Shown here one piece after another: positions 7,931 to 17,891 of a DNA stretch of 64,000 nucleotides. The number at the start of each line of letters is the position of its first letter. The first letter of the stretch is position 1. The notes below the pieces were generated by a model. The model ran no database searches. It was not told the origin of the DNA and saw only the letters and a program-made list of their open reading frames with translations. A program made the position numbers and the translations under genes. The stretch comes from Gemmatimonadota bacterium (GTDB lineage Bacteria > Gemmatimonadota > Gemmatimonadetes > Longimicrobiales > Gaopeijiaceae), in the NCBI GenBank assembly GCA_007121455.1, contig SKKN01000022.1:19678-83677 (forward strand), given 5' to 3'.

Positions 7931-9300
7931 GTTTCCTGGAGGCCGTACTTCTGGAGCTTGCGATAGAGGGTGGACGGATCGATCCCCAGGACTTCCGCAG
8001 CACGGGTCTTGTTCCCCCCTTCGACCTGCAGGACCCACTGGATGTACGCACGCTCGATCACTTCCATCGACGGGTTCTCCGGTGGCCGGTCATCCACCAC
8101 TCGCGGTGCGGGCGGGGTGAAGATCCGCTCCGGGAGGTGGGCTCGATCGATCTCGCCGTCGCCACCTGCGAGGATCGCCGCTCGCTCGAGGGCATTCTCC
8201 AGCTCCCGCACGTTCCCGGGCCAGGCATGGCTCATGAGAGCCTCCATCGCGTCCTCCGAGACGACGAGGGGGTCACTTCCCTCCTCCGCCGTTCGGGCGA
8301 GGAAATGGCTGACGAGCAGGGGAATGTCTTCGCACCGTTCCCGGAGGGGAGGCAGGTGGAGGGAGATCACATTCAACCGGTAGTACAGATCGCTCCTGAA
8401 GTGCCCCTTTCGGATCTCCTCTTCGAGCTCCTGGTTCGTCGCCGCGAGCAGCCGCACGTCGACAGGCACGGCCTCCGTGGAGCCCACCGGCGTCACCTCC
8501 CGCTCCTGGAGCGCCCGGAGCAACTTGACCTGCGTCTGCGGAGACATCTCGGCGATCTCGTCGAGGAAGAACGTTCCTCCTGCAGCAGCAACGAGAAGCC
8601 CCTCCTTGTTCTTCACCGCACCCGTGAATGCCCCCTCGACATGACCGAAGAGCTCGCTCTCGAGCAGGCTCTCGGGCAGGGCTCCGCAGTTGATCGTGAA
8701 GAAGGGACCTCCCGACCGGCCGGAGAGCTTGTGGATGTACCGTGCGAGCACCTCCTTTCCCGTCCCGCTCTCTCCGGTGATCAGAACCGTGGAATCGGTG
8801 GGGGCGACGGTCTGAGCCAACTGCAGGACCTCCTGAAACACCTGGCTCTTCCCCACCGGCCGCTCCCCCCACTCCTTGCTCCGCCTTCTGATCTCCTGCT
8901 TGAGCTCCCGGTTCTCTACCTTCAGTCGTCGGGCCTCCACCGCCCGCCGGCAGATCGCGAGAAGTTCGTCGTTCGCAAATGGCTTCTGCAGGTAGTGGTA
9001 GGCTCCTTCGTTGACCGCGCGTACAGCGGTCTGCAGGGATGCCTGGGCGGTCATGAGCACCACGGCCATCTCCGGATCGACCGCCTTCGCTTTTGCGAGC
9101 ACTTCCAGCCCGGAGACACCCGGCATCCGAATGTCCGAGAGGACAAGGTCGGGCTTCTCCGACTCCAGGGAACGCAGAGCCTCCTTCCCACCGCGTGCGA
9201 CCGCCACCTGATACCCCTCGCCCCGGAAGAGGATTTGAAGGGAATCGAGGATTCCCGTCTCGTCGTCCACAAGGAGAATCTTGGTTGCGCGATCGTTCAC
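7927..9300 (-). CDS. PilR-like sigma-54-dependent response regulator
   Basis: A GTG at 9300 overlaps the kinase stop (GTGA) and has a good GGGAGGAG ribosome binding site; 457 residues result. The receiver has phospho-acceptor Asp56 and Lys107. The AAA+ domain shows Walker A GESGTGKE (176-183), GAFTGA (223-228) and Walker B FFLDEIAEMS. The Fis-type helix-turn-helix is NKTRAAEVLGIDPSTLYRKLQKYG. The linked kinase has PilS-like architecture, so this is the better PilR candidate of the window's three NtrC-type proteins and may drive the sigma-54 promoter at 7007. Confidence 0.9.
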   Translation of the reverse strand: MNDRATKILLVDDETGILDSLQILFRGEGYQVAVARGGKEALRSLESEKPDLVLSDIRMPGVSGLEVLAKAKAVDPEMAVVLMTAQASLQTAVRAVNEGAYHYLQKPFANDELLAICRRAVEARRLKVENRELKQEIRRRSKEWGERPVGKSQVFQEVLQLAQTVAPTDSTVLITGESGTGKEVLARYIHKLSGRSGGPFFTINCGALPESLLESELFGHVEGAFTGAVKNKEGLLVAAAGGTFFLDEIAEMSPQTQVKLLRALQEREVTPVGSTEAVPVDVRLLAATNQELEEEIRKGHFRSDLYYRLNVISLHLPPLRERCEDIPLLVSHFLARTAEEGSDPLVVSEDAMEALMSHAWPGNVRELENALERAAILAGGDGEIDRAHLPERIFTPPAPRVVDDRPPENPSMEVIERAYIQWVLQVEGGNKTRAAEVLGIDPSTLYRKLQKYGLQET

Positions 9301-11039
9301 TGCCGCTCCTCCCGTCTTCCGGCTCGCCGCCCCGGGAGATAGATCCGGAACTCGGCCCCTCCATGAGCGGACGGACCGACCAACACGGCTCCACGATGCG
9401 CCTCGAGCGCCCGATGCACCACCGCGAGGCCGAGGCCACTTCCCCCCCGGCGGGTCGTATAGAACGGGTCGAAGATCCGGCTCGCCACCTCCGGGGGCAC
9501 GCCGGGGCCCGAGTCCCGGATCGAAATCCGCACGGGGTCGGGCACGCCGGCCACCCCGCTGCCGTCCGCCCGGAAGGCCGGTCGCAAATCCTCGAGCTCC
9601 ACCTCGACGGCGCTCTCGTCGGGAGAGAACTGGACCGCGTTCAGGAGCAGGTTGAACACCGCTCGATGGAGGAGGTCGACGTCCGCTGGAGCCATGACGG
9701 GGCCGTTGATGCCGACCTCGTGGATCACGATCCGGCGCTCCGTGGCCTCCGGGTGCTGCTTCACGACGGCGATGCACTCCCGAACCAGATGCGCCACATC
9801 CACCTCGGCGACTCGGCCGAGTTGGAGGCGTGAGAAGTCGATGAACTCGGAGAGGAGCCGGCTCAGCCGATCCGATTCGGTCACGACCATCCTCGTGAGC
9901 AACTCACGGTCCTCCTGCGCCAGAGAAGGTTTCGTGAACTGCTCCACCGCGCTCCGGATCGAGGCGAGCGGGTTCTTGATCTCATGGGCCATCGCCGCGC
10001 TCAACTCCGCCACCGCTTCGAGCCGCTCGTTACGACGATTCAACACGGCCAGACGTTCCAGGTCGGTGATGTCCTGGAAGATCGCGGTGACCGAACGGGT
10101 TCCGTGGTCTCCCGGCCGGACCGTCGTGCTGATTCCGAGGGTGACCTCCTCCCCCTCGCGGTGGGCGATCGCTTTGCGGCGTGCACGCGGGATCCCGTCC
10201 TCGAGGGAGCGGCGAACCAGGCTTCCCAACTCGGGCGCGATATCCTCCACGGCCGTCACGACGGGGGCGCCGATCCACTGGTCGAACCGGAGCCCCAGCA
10301 AGGTCTCTCCGGCAGGGTTCATGTAGACCATGCGGCCTTCTCCATCGACCGTGAGGACCGCGGTCGCAATCGTATCCAGAATCTCCCCCGTGTCCATGCG
10401 AAGCCTCTTGAGCTCCGACTGCACCGCGCCCAATGCCATTCCGGCGCGTCGAAGGCGATCGCCAAGCACCCCGGTGACGAGTGCGACCATCGCGAAGAGG
10501 CCGATCTGCAGGACCACTCCGCCGGAGAGCGTCTCGGAGTGTCCCCAAACGATCACGGCGAAGTAGAGGATGCTCGCGAGCGCTCCGATGAGCACACCCC
10601 CTGGAAGGGGGAGGAGGAGCGCCCCGGCGCTGATCACGAGGATGTAGATCCAGACGAAGTTGCTTTCTCCACCCCCCGTCACATGCACGATCGCCGAGAC
10701 GACGAGCACATCGAAGACGATCTGCCCGTAGAGGAAATTCCGACCCGGCTCCCTCTCCATGACGTGGGTATACCAGGAGCCGATGGCGGTCACGATGAGG
10801 GCGGCGACGAAGACGCTGGTGGCGACGAACGTCTGGTCCGGCTGCGCCCGACCCCACACGGAGAGCGCGGCGAGGAGAATTCCCGAGACGAGCGTGAGCC
10901 TTCCCACATAGAGCCAGCGGAGAAGCTCGCGTTGAGAGAGGCTTCCGGCGCCCTCACGGAGCCGACTTCCCGCCCGGAAGAGCGGACTCACCGCCCGCCC
11001 CTGGGTTCCGCCGGCACCCCCGACCTTTCGATCATTCAC
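9297..11039 (-). CDS. PilS-like sensor histidine kinase (multi-helix membrane domain, PAS, HisKA)
   Basis: The 580-residue kinase has about six membrane helices in residues 45-195, with no large external domain, as in PilS. A PAS domain follows at about 215-325 (ending FQDITDLERL), then the HisKA helix with His352 in AAMAHEIKNPLASIRSAVEQF. The ATPase domain has LLLNAVQFSP, DSGPGVPPE and GSGLGLAVVHRALEAHRG. This architecture is shared with PilS, which senses pilin level in the membrane. The start overlaps the upstream small HK-like gene by 8 bases and the end overlaps the regulator by 4. Confidence 0.9.
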   Translation of the reverse strand: MNDRKVGGAGGTQGRAVSPLFRAGSRLREGAGSLSQRELLRWLYVGRLTLVSGILLAALSVWGRAQPDQTFVATSVFVAALIVTAIGSWYTHVMEREPGRNFLYGQIVFDVLVVSAIVHVTGGGESNFVWIYILVISAGALLLPLPGGVLIGALASILYFAVIVWGHSETLSGGVVLQIGLFAMVALVTGVLGDRLRRAGMALGAVQSELKRLRMDTGEILDTIATAVLTVDGEGRMVYMNPAGETLLGLRFDQWIGAPVVTAVEDIAPELGSLVRRSLEDGIPRARRKAIAHREGEEVTLGISTTVRPGDHGTRSVTAIFQDITDLERLAVLNRRNERLEAVAELSAAMAHEIKNPLASIRSAVEQFTKPSLAQEDRELLTRMVVTESDRLSRLLSEFIDFSRLQLGRVAEVDVAHLVRECIAVVKQHPEATERRIVIHEVGINGPVMAPADVDLLHRAVFNLLLNAVQFSPDESAVEVELEDLRPAFRADGSGVAGVPDPVRISIRDSGPGVPPEVASRIFDPFYTTRRGGSGLGLAVVHRALEAHRGAVLVGPSAHGGAEFRIYLPGRRAGRREERQ

Positions 11040-11646
11040 CGACGGGGGGCGCCCGAAGCTCGCGGAGTCCGGCGACGAGATCCCGTATCCGCTCGAGCTG
11101 CGTCTGAATCACCTGGAGGCCCTCCTCGGTCTCCGACCCCTCCTCGACGTCCATGAGGAGGAGCTGGACCTCCGCGACTGCTGCGGTGAGGGAGTTGTTC
11201 ATATCGTGCCGACCACGGGCGATCCGCGCGAGCACCTCGTGCAACTCCAGAACGACGCCGCGGTCCTCGGCAGGGGAGGCTCGTGAAAGCAGCTCGGCGA
11301 CCGGGTCGGCGAACCCGACGGAGAGGGGACGCGCCAGAAAGCCATCGTCTCCCTCGAGCACCTCGACCAACCGTAGGGTCCCTCGCCGCTGCGCCGCGAT
11401 ATCGAGCAGGGCGCTCAACTCCTCGGGAGGGAGGTCCGGCCCGATCAAGATCCAGACGGGATTTTCACTCGGGCCCCCCGTCGATCCTTCCATGACCCCG
11501 GTCGGACTGCTGGCCGAACGGTCGAGGATCTCCACGAGCCCGCCGGCATTCGGAGCGATTTCCAGACTCCCGGCAGCCTCCAGTTCCGATCCGAGCCGGT
11601 CGAGGGCCGGGCCCGGGGGGGAGACGAGAATGAAAGAGGAGGTCAT
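11032..11646 (-). CDS. Small histidine-kinase-like protein (DHp helix without ATPase domain)
   Basis: Starting at the ATG at 11646 gives 204 residues; sequence upstream in frame looks non-coding. The first 110 residues (MTSSFILVSPPGPALDRL, later VWILIGPDLPPEELSALLDI) could form a degenerate receiver-like alpha/beta domain lacking a clear phospho-Asp site. Residues from about 135 carry ARGRHDMNNSLTAAVAEVQ, which resembles the H box of kinase dimerisation helices (HDxNN), followed by a long helical stretch. No ATP-binding domain is present. It lies directly upstream of, and overlaps, the PilS-like kinase, so it may be a phosphotransfer or regulatory partner. The function is inferred. Confidence 0.6.
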   Translation of the reverse strand: MTSSFILVSPPGPALDRLGSELEAAGSLEIAPNAGGLVEILDRSASSPTGVMEGSTGGPSENPVWILIGPDLPPEELSALLDIAAQRRGTLRLVEVLEGDDGFLARPLSVGFADPVAELLSRASPAEDRGVVLELHEVLARIARGRHDMNNSLTAAVAEVQLLLMDVEEGSETEEGLQVIQTQLERIRDLVAGLRELRAPPVGE

Positions 11647-11842
11647 GGAATGGGCCAGCGTCGGGGGTCCCGGTGCCCGAACTCCAGGAAGATCCTGAAG
11701 CCCGGAGAGGTACGGCTTACCCACATCGCGGGGAAGTGTAAGGATCCCGGAGCCGTGCGCGCCACCGTGGCCGAGGGAGAGGAAGAGAACTTCGCGATGC
11801 CGAAGATGGCTTGCGGGTGGAGGACAGTGCAGTGTCGCGCCT

Positions 11843-11869
11843 CCCCGGGTGCCGTGCACGTGCCCGGGG
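11843..11869 (-). terminator. GC hairpin after the LysM peptidase gene
   Basis: CCCCGGG and CCCGGGG (7 bases) enclose a 13-base loop that itself contains a short GTGC/GCAC pairing. It lies about 20 bases past the stop at 11891. There is no T tract, so intrinsic termination is doubtful. Confidence 0.25.
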
Positions 11870-11890
11870 GGGAGGGGGGCTTCTCCCGGT

Positions 11891-13063
11891 TCAGCGTCCC
11901 GCGGGCACGGACAGGACCTGCCCCGCGTAGATCCGGTTGCTCGATATGTCGTTCTGATCCTGAATCCGGTTCACGGTCGTTCCATGCCGCCGAGCGATCG
12001 TCCACAGGGACTCTCCCGACTGCACCGTGTGGCGGACGAACTGTGCGACACGTCCTGCCGTCGACTCGGCGGGGATGACGAGGTTCTGCCCGACCACGAT
12101 ACGCGTGGAGTTGAGGGCGTTTTCCTGTTGGAGGGCGGAGACCGTGGTGCCATAACGACGGGCCAGCGTCCAGAGGGACTCACCCCTTCCGACCGTGTGC
12201 TCGAGAGCCTCTCCCGGACCGTCGGACTCGCTCACGTTCGACGATACCCGTGTCACGGCTTCCGATGCTGTGACCTCACGATAGACCGGGACCTGAAGCA
12301 CCTGTCCCGCAAGGATCCTTGACGTGGAGAGCCCGTTCTCCGCCCGGAGGCGGGACACGGAGGTATCGTAACGGCGGGCGATCGCCGTGAGGTTTTCCCC
12401 TCTTCGCACGCGATGCTGGACCAACTCGCTCCGGACCTCGGTGCCCGAGCTCCCGGCCACCTCCGCAGTCCGCGCCTCTCCGGTCACCCGAGCCACATGC
12501 TCGCTGTAGGGGCGCGGGTACAGTGCAACGTGGTAGTGTGGCGGGCGACGCTCTCGGATCGCTTCGAGAACCCCCTGCCCCTCGAGCGAGAGGAGGGTCG
12601 ACTCCAACCAACTCCGGCAGCGCGCATTCTGACTCACCCGCAAATCGATCGCCATCCCGGTCGGGTGCACCGAGCGGGAGGAAGCGTTCGGAGGCTGACG
12701 GTTCCTGGGACGGGTGAGACTGGTGACGACGAGCTTCTCCCCGCAGGCAGCCCGGTATTGAGCCGCCAACCGCTGGATGAAGAGGCGCGCTTCGGGCCGC
12801 GCATAGGGGAAGGAGACGTTATGGACATCGTAGTCCTGATTCGGGCGGACCGGGACGAGATATCCCGCCTCTACGAACCGACGCACGTCCGCAGGCGTGT
12901 TCAGGTACGTGAAGTCGTGGAGGCGTGCCTGCTCGTTCTGGCGGTCGAGGGAGGCGGCCGAGCCCCGGAGGCCCTGAGCGGCGGTTTCGGTCGGTGGTGC
13001 GAGGAGGATGGTGAGGAAGCCGATGATGCAGAGTTCGAGACCGCGGCGCCTCGTCCATTCCAT
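11891..13063 (-). CDS. Exported M15-like peptidase with three LysM repeats
   Basis: Starting at the ATG at 13063 (MEWTRRRGLELC, with CAGGAC upstream) gives 390 residues with a signal peptide ending near ETAAQG. The N-terminal half contains SVHPTGMAIDL, the His-x6-Asp metal-site signature of M15/LAS-type murein peptidases, and RRPPHYHVALYP with the second metal His. Three LysM domains follow, each opening HRVRRGENLTAI, HTVGRGESLWTL or HTVQSGESLWTI and ending in a GQ-L-x-P segment. The likely role is peptidoglycan hydrolysis in the periplasm. It is monocistronic with a candidate promoter at 13149-13177. Confidence 0.82.
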   Translation of the reverse strand: MEWTRRRGLELCIIGFLTILLAPPTETAAQGLRGSAASLDRQNEQARLHDFTYLNTPADVRRFVEAGYLVPVRPNQDYDVHNVSFPYARPEARLFIQRLAAQYRAACGEKLVVTSLTRPRNRQPPNASSRSVHPTGMAIDLRVSQNARCRSWLESTLLSLEGQGVLEAIRERRPPHYHVALYPRPYSEHVARVTGEARTAEVAGSSGTEVRSELVQHRVRRGENLTAIARRYDTSVSRLRAENGLSTSRILAGQVLQVPVYREVTASEAVTRVSSNVSESDGPGEALEHTVGRGESLWTLARRYGTTVSALQQENALNSTRIVVGQNLVIPAESTAGRVAQFVRHTVQSGESLWTIARRHGTTVNRIQDQNDISSNRIYAGQVLSVPAGR

Positions 13064-13148
13064 GAGTCGAAGTCCTGAGCGTAAGGGGTGGAAAGCTCTA
13101 AGCTCACGACTGGTCCGGATCCGTCCCTCACCTGAGCCAGCCCACCAT

Positions 13149-13177
13149 TGTATAAACAAACATTGGTGCAGACGCAA
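13149..13177 (-). promoter_or_regulatory. Candidate sigma-70-type promoter of the LysM peptidase gene
   Basis: On the minus strand TTGCGT and TATACA are separated by exactly 17 bases, in the only AT-rich patch of this intergenic region. The start of transcription would lie about 80 bases before the ATG at 13063. Each hexamer matches consensus only partly. Confidence 0.35.
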
Positions 13178-13187
13178 GAGCAGAAGC

Positions 13188-13233
13188 GGGGGGCGGGACC
13201 TCCGGCCCAGGCGAGGTCCCGCCCCCCCTTTTT
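13188..13233. terminator. Strong 15-bp stem terminator between sod and the LysM gene
   Basis: Perfect 15-base arms at 13188-13202 and 13213-13227 enclose a 10-base loop. A run of five T residues follows on the plus strand (13229-13233); on the minus strand the hairpin follows the sod gene but lacks a U tract. It most likely ends the sod transcript, and the T run may make it work on antisense plus-strand transcription as well. Confidence 0.65.
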
Positions 13234-13270
13234 CCGCATCAGGAATGGACGATCGGCCTCCGCAGGGCGA

Positions 13271-13909
<639 letters not shown>

Positions 13910-14025
13910 CCTCATCCCTCCTGTCTGAAAGTGGTTCCTTTCCGTTCGGCGCCGCTAAATTGGCGACTGTTCCCACTCTACCCACCTGCCGCCAGGACTT
14001 TCCGTTGACTGAAGCGAGGCGGGCC

Positions 14026-15291
14026 GTGCCACCCGGAACCCCAGGTGCAGAGGAGGCCACAGAGGGGCCGACTCGCCGAATCCTGCTCGTTGACTGCGAC
14101 ATGTTCTTCGTGCAGGTCGCCCGCCTCGAGGATCCGGCAGGCGTCGGCAAGATTCCCCTCCTGGTCGTCGGTGGGACACCGGACGGCCGAGGAGTGATCA
14201 CGTCTGCGTCCTACGAGGTCCGCGGGTACGGAGTCCACTCGGGGATGCCGACCGCACGAGCGCTCCGTCTCTGCCCCGAGGCCACGGTGGTCCCGGTTCC
14301 GCGGGAGGCGTGCAGCCTCAGGAGCCGCGCGGTGCGAGACGCCCTCGAGCGGCTCTCCCCCATCGTGGAGCCGGCATCGATCGACGAGTTCTACCTGGAC
14401 CTCACGGGCACGGAACGGATGTTCGGGAGCGAGACGTTCGAGGAAACCGCGCACCGGATCCGCGAACGAGTGCTCGCGGAGACGGAAATCTCCGTCTCCC
14501 TGGGCGGGGGAACCCGCAAAATGATTGCGAAGCTGGCCGCAGGCAGAGCGAAACCCGCCGGGGTCCGGATCGTCCCCCCCGGGGATGAGAGCGACTTCGT
14601 CCGCGACTTCGACCTGGAGGACCTCCCCGGAGTTGGACCGGTGTTCCTTTCGGCTCTGCGAGAGAAGGAACTTCGACGAGTCGAGGACGTGCTCGCGGTG
14701 GAAGAGGAGTGGCTCGTCCGCTGGTTCGGGCGCACTCGTGCGCGCTGGCTCCGCGACCGGGCGCGAGGATTGGATCCGACCCTGGTGCAGTCCGGCACGG
14801 CACGGAAATCGGTGAGCTCGGAGCGAACCTTTCGCCGGGACCTCGACGATCGCACCGAGTTGGAGACCATTCTGCTCGAGCAGGTGCTCACCGTCGGTCG
14901 GACCCTCCGGCAGCGCGGGCTCCGAGCACGGACGGTCACCGTGAAGTCCCGCTCGCCGGACTTCCGGACCCGGACAGCCAGCCGCACGCTTCCGGAAGCG
15001 ATCGAGTCCGATTCGGTGCTTTACACCGTTGCTCGCCAACTCCTGAAAGAGCTCCTCGGGCGCGGCACCCCAAGACTCAGACTTCTCGGAGTGTCTGCAT
15101 CCAGCCTGGCGGATGATGGCGCCGGCGGTCAGCTTCCCCTCTTCGACCACCCCCTGGTGGAGACGGAGCGAGACCGCACCCTCTCACAACTCATGGACGT
15201 GGTACGGGAGAGATTCGGAGGAGACGCCCTGCTGCCCGGGCGCGTTGTCGAGTCGACCCGGCACCCGAAGGACGCCGATGGAGAGATGTGA
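14026..15291 (+). CDS. dinB: Y-family DNA polymerase (Pol IV / DinB-like)
   Basis: The catalytic core begins RRILLVDCDMFF, with the first metal-binding Asp, then ITSASYEVRGYGVHSGMP (finger-domain contact) and SIDEFYLDLTG with the Asp-Glu pair. DLPGVGPVFLSALRE is a helix-hairpin-helix thumb motif. A little-finger domain begins near SVSSERTFRRDL. The segment GQLPLFD resembles a beta-clamp-binding QLxLF motif. No ATG fits upstream; I use the GTG at 14026 (421 residues), and a TTG at 14005 is an alternative. The family performs translesion synthesis. The DCDMFFVQVARLEDP opening differs from the usual DMDAFFAxVE. Confidence 0.85.
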   Translation: MPPGTPGAEEATEGPTRRILLVDCDMFFVQVARLEDPAGVGKIPLLVVGGTPDGRGVITSASYEVRGYGVHSGMPTARALRLCPEATVVPVPREACSLRSRAVRDALERLSPIVEPASIDEFYLDLTGTERMFGSETFEETAHRIRERVLAETEISVSLGGGTRKMIAKLAAGRAKPAGVRIVPPGDESDFVRDFDLEDLPGVGPVFLSALREKELRRVEDVLAVEEEWLVRWFGRTRARWLRDRARGLDPTLVQSGTARKSVSSERTFRRDLDDRTELETILLEQVLTVGRTLRQRGLRARTVTVKSRSPDFRTRTASRTLPEAIESDSVLYTVARQLLKELLGRGTPRLRLLGVSASSLADDGAGGQLPLFDHPLVETERDRTLSQLMDVVRERFGGDALLPGRVVESTRHPKDADGEM

Positions 15292-16120
15292 CCCCAAGGA
15301 CCTCCACCCTCCCCCCTTCGTGGCCCTGGAGCGCCTCTTCTCGGCTTCCCGGCCCCTGATCGCGATGATCCACCTTCCACCCCTCCCCGGCTCGCCCGGG
15401 TGGCGAGGCTCGATGGCCGCGATTCTCGATCGGGTCGAAGAGGACGCGAGGTCCTTCGAAGCGGGGGGCCTGGACGGCCTCCTCGTGGAGAACTACGGTG
15501 ACGCTCCCTTCTTCCCGGGGCCAGTGCCGCCCGAGACGGTCGCAGCCCTGAGTCTCGCCGTGGATCGCGCCCGCAAGGCCGTCTCTCTGCCGGTCGGGGT
15601 GAACGTGCTGCGCAACGATGCGCGTTCGGCGCTCGCCGTGGCGGCGGTCACGGGCGCGGCGTTCATCCGTGTGAACGTGCATACGGGGACCATGTTCACG
15701 GACCAGGGCATGCTCGAAGGAAAGGCACACGAGACGCTCCGGACGCGACGTGCACTCGGACCCGAGGTCGCGGTCTGCGCCGATGTTCTGGTCAAGCACG
15801 CCTCGCCTCCCCCGGGAGTCACGTCCGAAGAAGTCGCCCGGGACCTCCGGGAGCGCGGAAGGGCGGACGTGCTCATCGTGTCGGGCAGCGGCACGGGGCG
15901 AAGCCCCGACCCGGACCGGATCCGGAGGGTGAAGGCATCCGTGCCGGACGCACCGATCTGGATCGGAAGCGGCCTCGACTCGAACTCGGCCCCGGATCTG
16001 CTCCCCCTCGCCGACGGGGCCATCGTGGGGAGTGCGCTACAGCGGGACGGGCAAGCCGGGGCCGGCGCGGACCCCGTCCGGATCCGCCGCTTCATGGAAG
16101 AGGTGGCACCGCTTCGCTGA
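15278..16120 (+). CDS. BtpA/SgcQ-family TIM-barrel protein
   Basis: The ATG at 15278 overlaps the polymerase gene by 14 bases (280 residues). The N-terminal MIHLPPLPGSP and the following VENYGDAPF, GVNVLRNDARSAL, FIRVNVHTG and VSGSGTG segments are the signature of the BtpA family. The cyanobacterial member is needed for photosystem I accumulation; most bacterial members are uncharacterised, and the barrel resembles phosphosugar or nucleoside enzymes. IWIGSGLDSNSAPDLLPLAD looks like a phosphate-binding loop. The cellular role here is unknown. Confidence 0.85.
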   Translation: MERCDPKDLHPPPFVALERLFSASRPLIAMIHLPPLPGSPGWRGSMAAILDRVEEDARSFEAGGLDGLLVENYGDAPFFPGPVPPETVAALSLAVDRARKAVSLPVGVNVLRNDARSALAVAAVTGAAFIRVNVHTGTMFTDQGMLEGKAHETLRTRRALGPEVAVCADVLVKHASPPPGVTSEEVARDLRERGRADVLIVSGSGTGRSPDPDRIRRVKASVPDAPIWIGSGLDSNSAPDLLPLADGAIVGSALQRDGQAGAGADPVRIRRFMEEVAPLR

Positions 16121-16139
16121 ACCGGAGGAGCATCGGCGC

Positions 16140-17891
16140 CTACCGCGGCGGAGCCGCCCCCCCTCCGGTCACCTGACCCGTCTTCCGCTCCCGCTTGAGC
16201 CATGGCTTGCGTTCGAAGTACGAGTCCGCCTCGTCCTTCACCTTGCCGGTAAGCAGGATCAGTGCGATCAGATTCGGGATGATCACGAGCCCGAGCAGGA
16301 TGTCGCCGATTGTCCACGCCAGGATCAGAGGGGCGACCGCCCCCACGAAGTGCATCAGCACGAAGAGAATCTTATAGGGCAGCACCGCCCGTGGCCCGAA
16401 CAGGTAGAATGCGCATCGGTCCCCGTAATAGCTCCACGCGATGGCGGTCGAGATCGCGAAGAGGAAGACCGTGAGCAGGACGATGTAGTGGCCCCAGTCG
16501 CCAGGGAGACCTCGCCGGAACGCGAGCATCGTGAGCGGGGCTCCGTTCTGGACCGCGTTCCCGTACAAGCTCGAGTGAGCGGTTCCATCGACCGCGAGGG
16601 CTTCTCCCTCACCAGGATGGATCATCCCTGTAAAGGGCTCGCTCTGCTCGGCGTCCACGTAGAAGCGTTCGACGGGAACCTCGTGCCATGCGAGCCGCAC
16701 GGCCCCGACATCCCGATCGACCGGCACACCCGCCTCGACCGGAATCTGCGCCGGAGGAGACTGGAAGAAGCTGAATCGCCCGTCGTCACGCTCCTGGACG
16801 AAGGAAATTGCACCGCCCGTCAGGTCGATCTCGGTCGGGACCCGGTCATCCCAGGACGAGGTGATGATGATCACGAGTGCAGTCATCGTGCAGATCGCGA
16901 TCGTGTCGATGAACGGCTCCAGGAGGCCGACGACTCCCTCGGAGACCGGCTCATCCGTCTTCGCCGCAGCGTGGGCGATCGGCGCGGATCCCTGCCCCGC
17001 CTCATTCGAGAAGAGGCCTCGTCGCACACCCCAGAGCATCGTGAAGAGAAAGGTTCCGACTCCCGCTCCGGCCACTCCTGCCGAGGGGTTGAACGCCTCC
17101 TGGAAGATCAATCCGAGGCTCGGGAGAACCTGATCCCAGTGGAGAAGAAGGATCACCAGGGCGCCGGCCACGTAGACGCCCGCCATCGCTGGCGCGAGGA
17201 TCCCGGTCACCTTGCCGATCCTGCTGATTCCGCCGATGATCACGAGCCCGACGATCGTCGCCGTCACGATGCCGGCGATCCACGGGGAGATTCCGAACTC
17301 ATCACGGAAGACGTCCGCAACCGTGTTCGCTTGGACTCCGTTGCCGGTGAAGAGCGCGACGGCTGCCAGGAAAACGGCGAAGATCATCGCCATTGGCTTC
17401 CACGCCTGCCCGAGTCCCCTCTCAATGTAGAACATCGGCCCGCCCGCGATCATCCCTTCCCACGGACGACTCGGATCCAGCTCGCGAACGTTTCGATACT
17501 TCTGGGCCAGCGTCACCTCGGAGAATTTGGTCGCCATCCCGAGCACGCCCGTCACCCACATCCAGAAGAGCGCCCCCGGACCTCCCCAGTGGATCGCCAG
17601 CGCCACTCCGGCGATGTTTCCGATTCCGACAGTCGCGGAGAGGGCGGTGCTCAGCGCCTGGAAGTGCGTGACGTCACCAGGGTCGTCGGCGTCGGAATAC
17701 TTTCCCGAGACGACAGCGAAGCCATGCCCCAGCCTGGTGAACTGGATGAAGCTCAGCCGGAACGTGAAGTAGACCCCCGCCCCCAGGAGGAGGATCACCA
17801 CGAAGGGGATGGTCTCGTCCCCCACCGGTATCCCGGAGGTCCAGACCAAGGACTCAAGCTGGTCGGCGAGCTGACGAATGAAGTCCATCAT
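16140..17891 (-). CDS. AGCS-family sodium/alanine symporter with a large external insertion
   Basis: The 583-residue protein shows the AGCS signatures: SATVGIGNIAGVALAI, GGPGALFWMWVTG, GGPMFYIERGLG and NEAGQGSAPIAHAAAKTDEPVSEG (the last quoted in part: NEAGQGSAPIAHAA). About ten membrane helices are visible. Between IICTMTA-type helix eight (about 340) and the next helix (about 463) is an extra stretch of about 110 mostly hydrophilic residues containing acidic and aromatic segments (ISFVQERDDGRFSFFQSP). Usual family members are near 450-480 residues and lack it. The family couples alanine or glycine uptake to sodium. The gene converges on the BtpA gene. Confidence 0.87.
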   Translation of the reverse strand: MMDFIRQLADQLESLVWTSGIPVGDETIPFVVILLLGAGVYFTFRLSFIQFTRLGHGFAVVSGKYSDADDPGDVTHFQALSTALSATVGIGNIAGVALAIHWGGPGALFWMWVTGVLGMATKFSEVTLAQKYRNVRELDPSRPWEGMIAGGPMFYIERGLGQAWKPMAMIFAVFLAAVALFTGNGVQANTVADVFRDEFGISPWIAGIVTATIVGLVIIGGISRIGKVTGILAPAMAGVYVAGALVILLLHWDQVLPSLGLIFQEAFNPSAGVAGAGVGTFLFTMLWGVRRGLFSNEAGQGSAPIAHAAAKTDEPVSEGVVGLLEPFIDTIAICTMTALVIIITSSWDDRVPTEIDLTGGAISFVQERDDGRFSFFQSPPAQIPVEAGVPVDRDVGAVRLAWHEVPVERFYVDAEQSEPFTGMIHPGEGEALAVDGTAHSSLYGNAVQNGAPLTMLAFRRGLPGDWGHYIVLLTVFLFAISTAIAWSYYGDRCAFYLFGPRAVLPYKILFVLMHFVGAVAPLILAWTIGDILLGLVIIPNLIALILLTGKVKDEADSYFERKPWLKRERKTGQVTGGGAAPPR

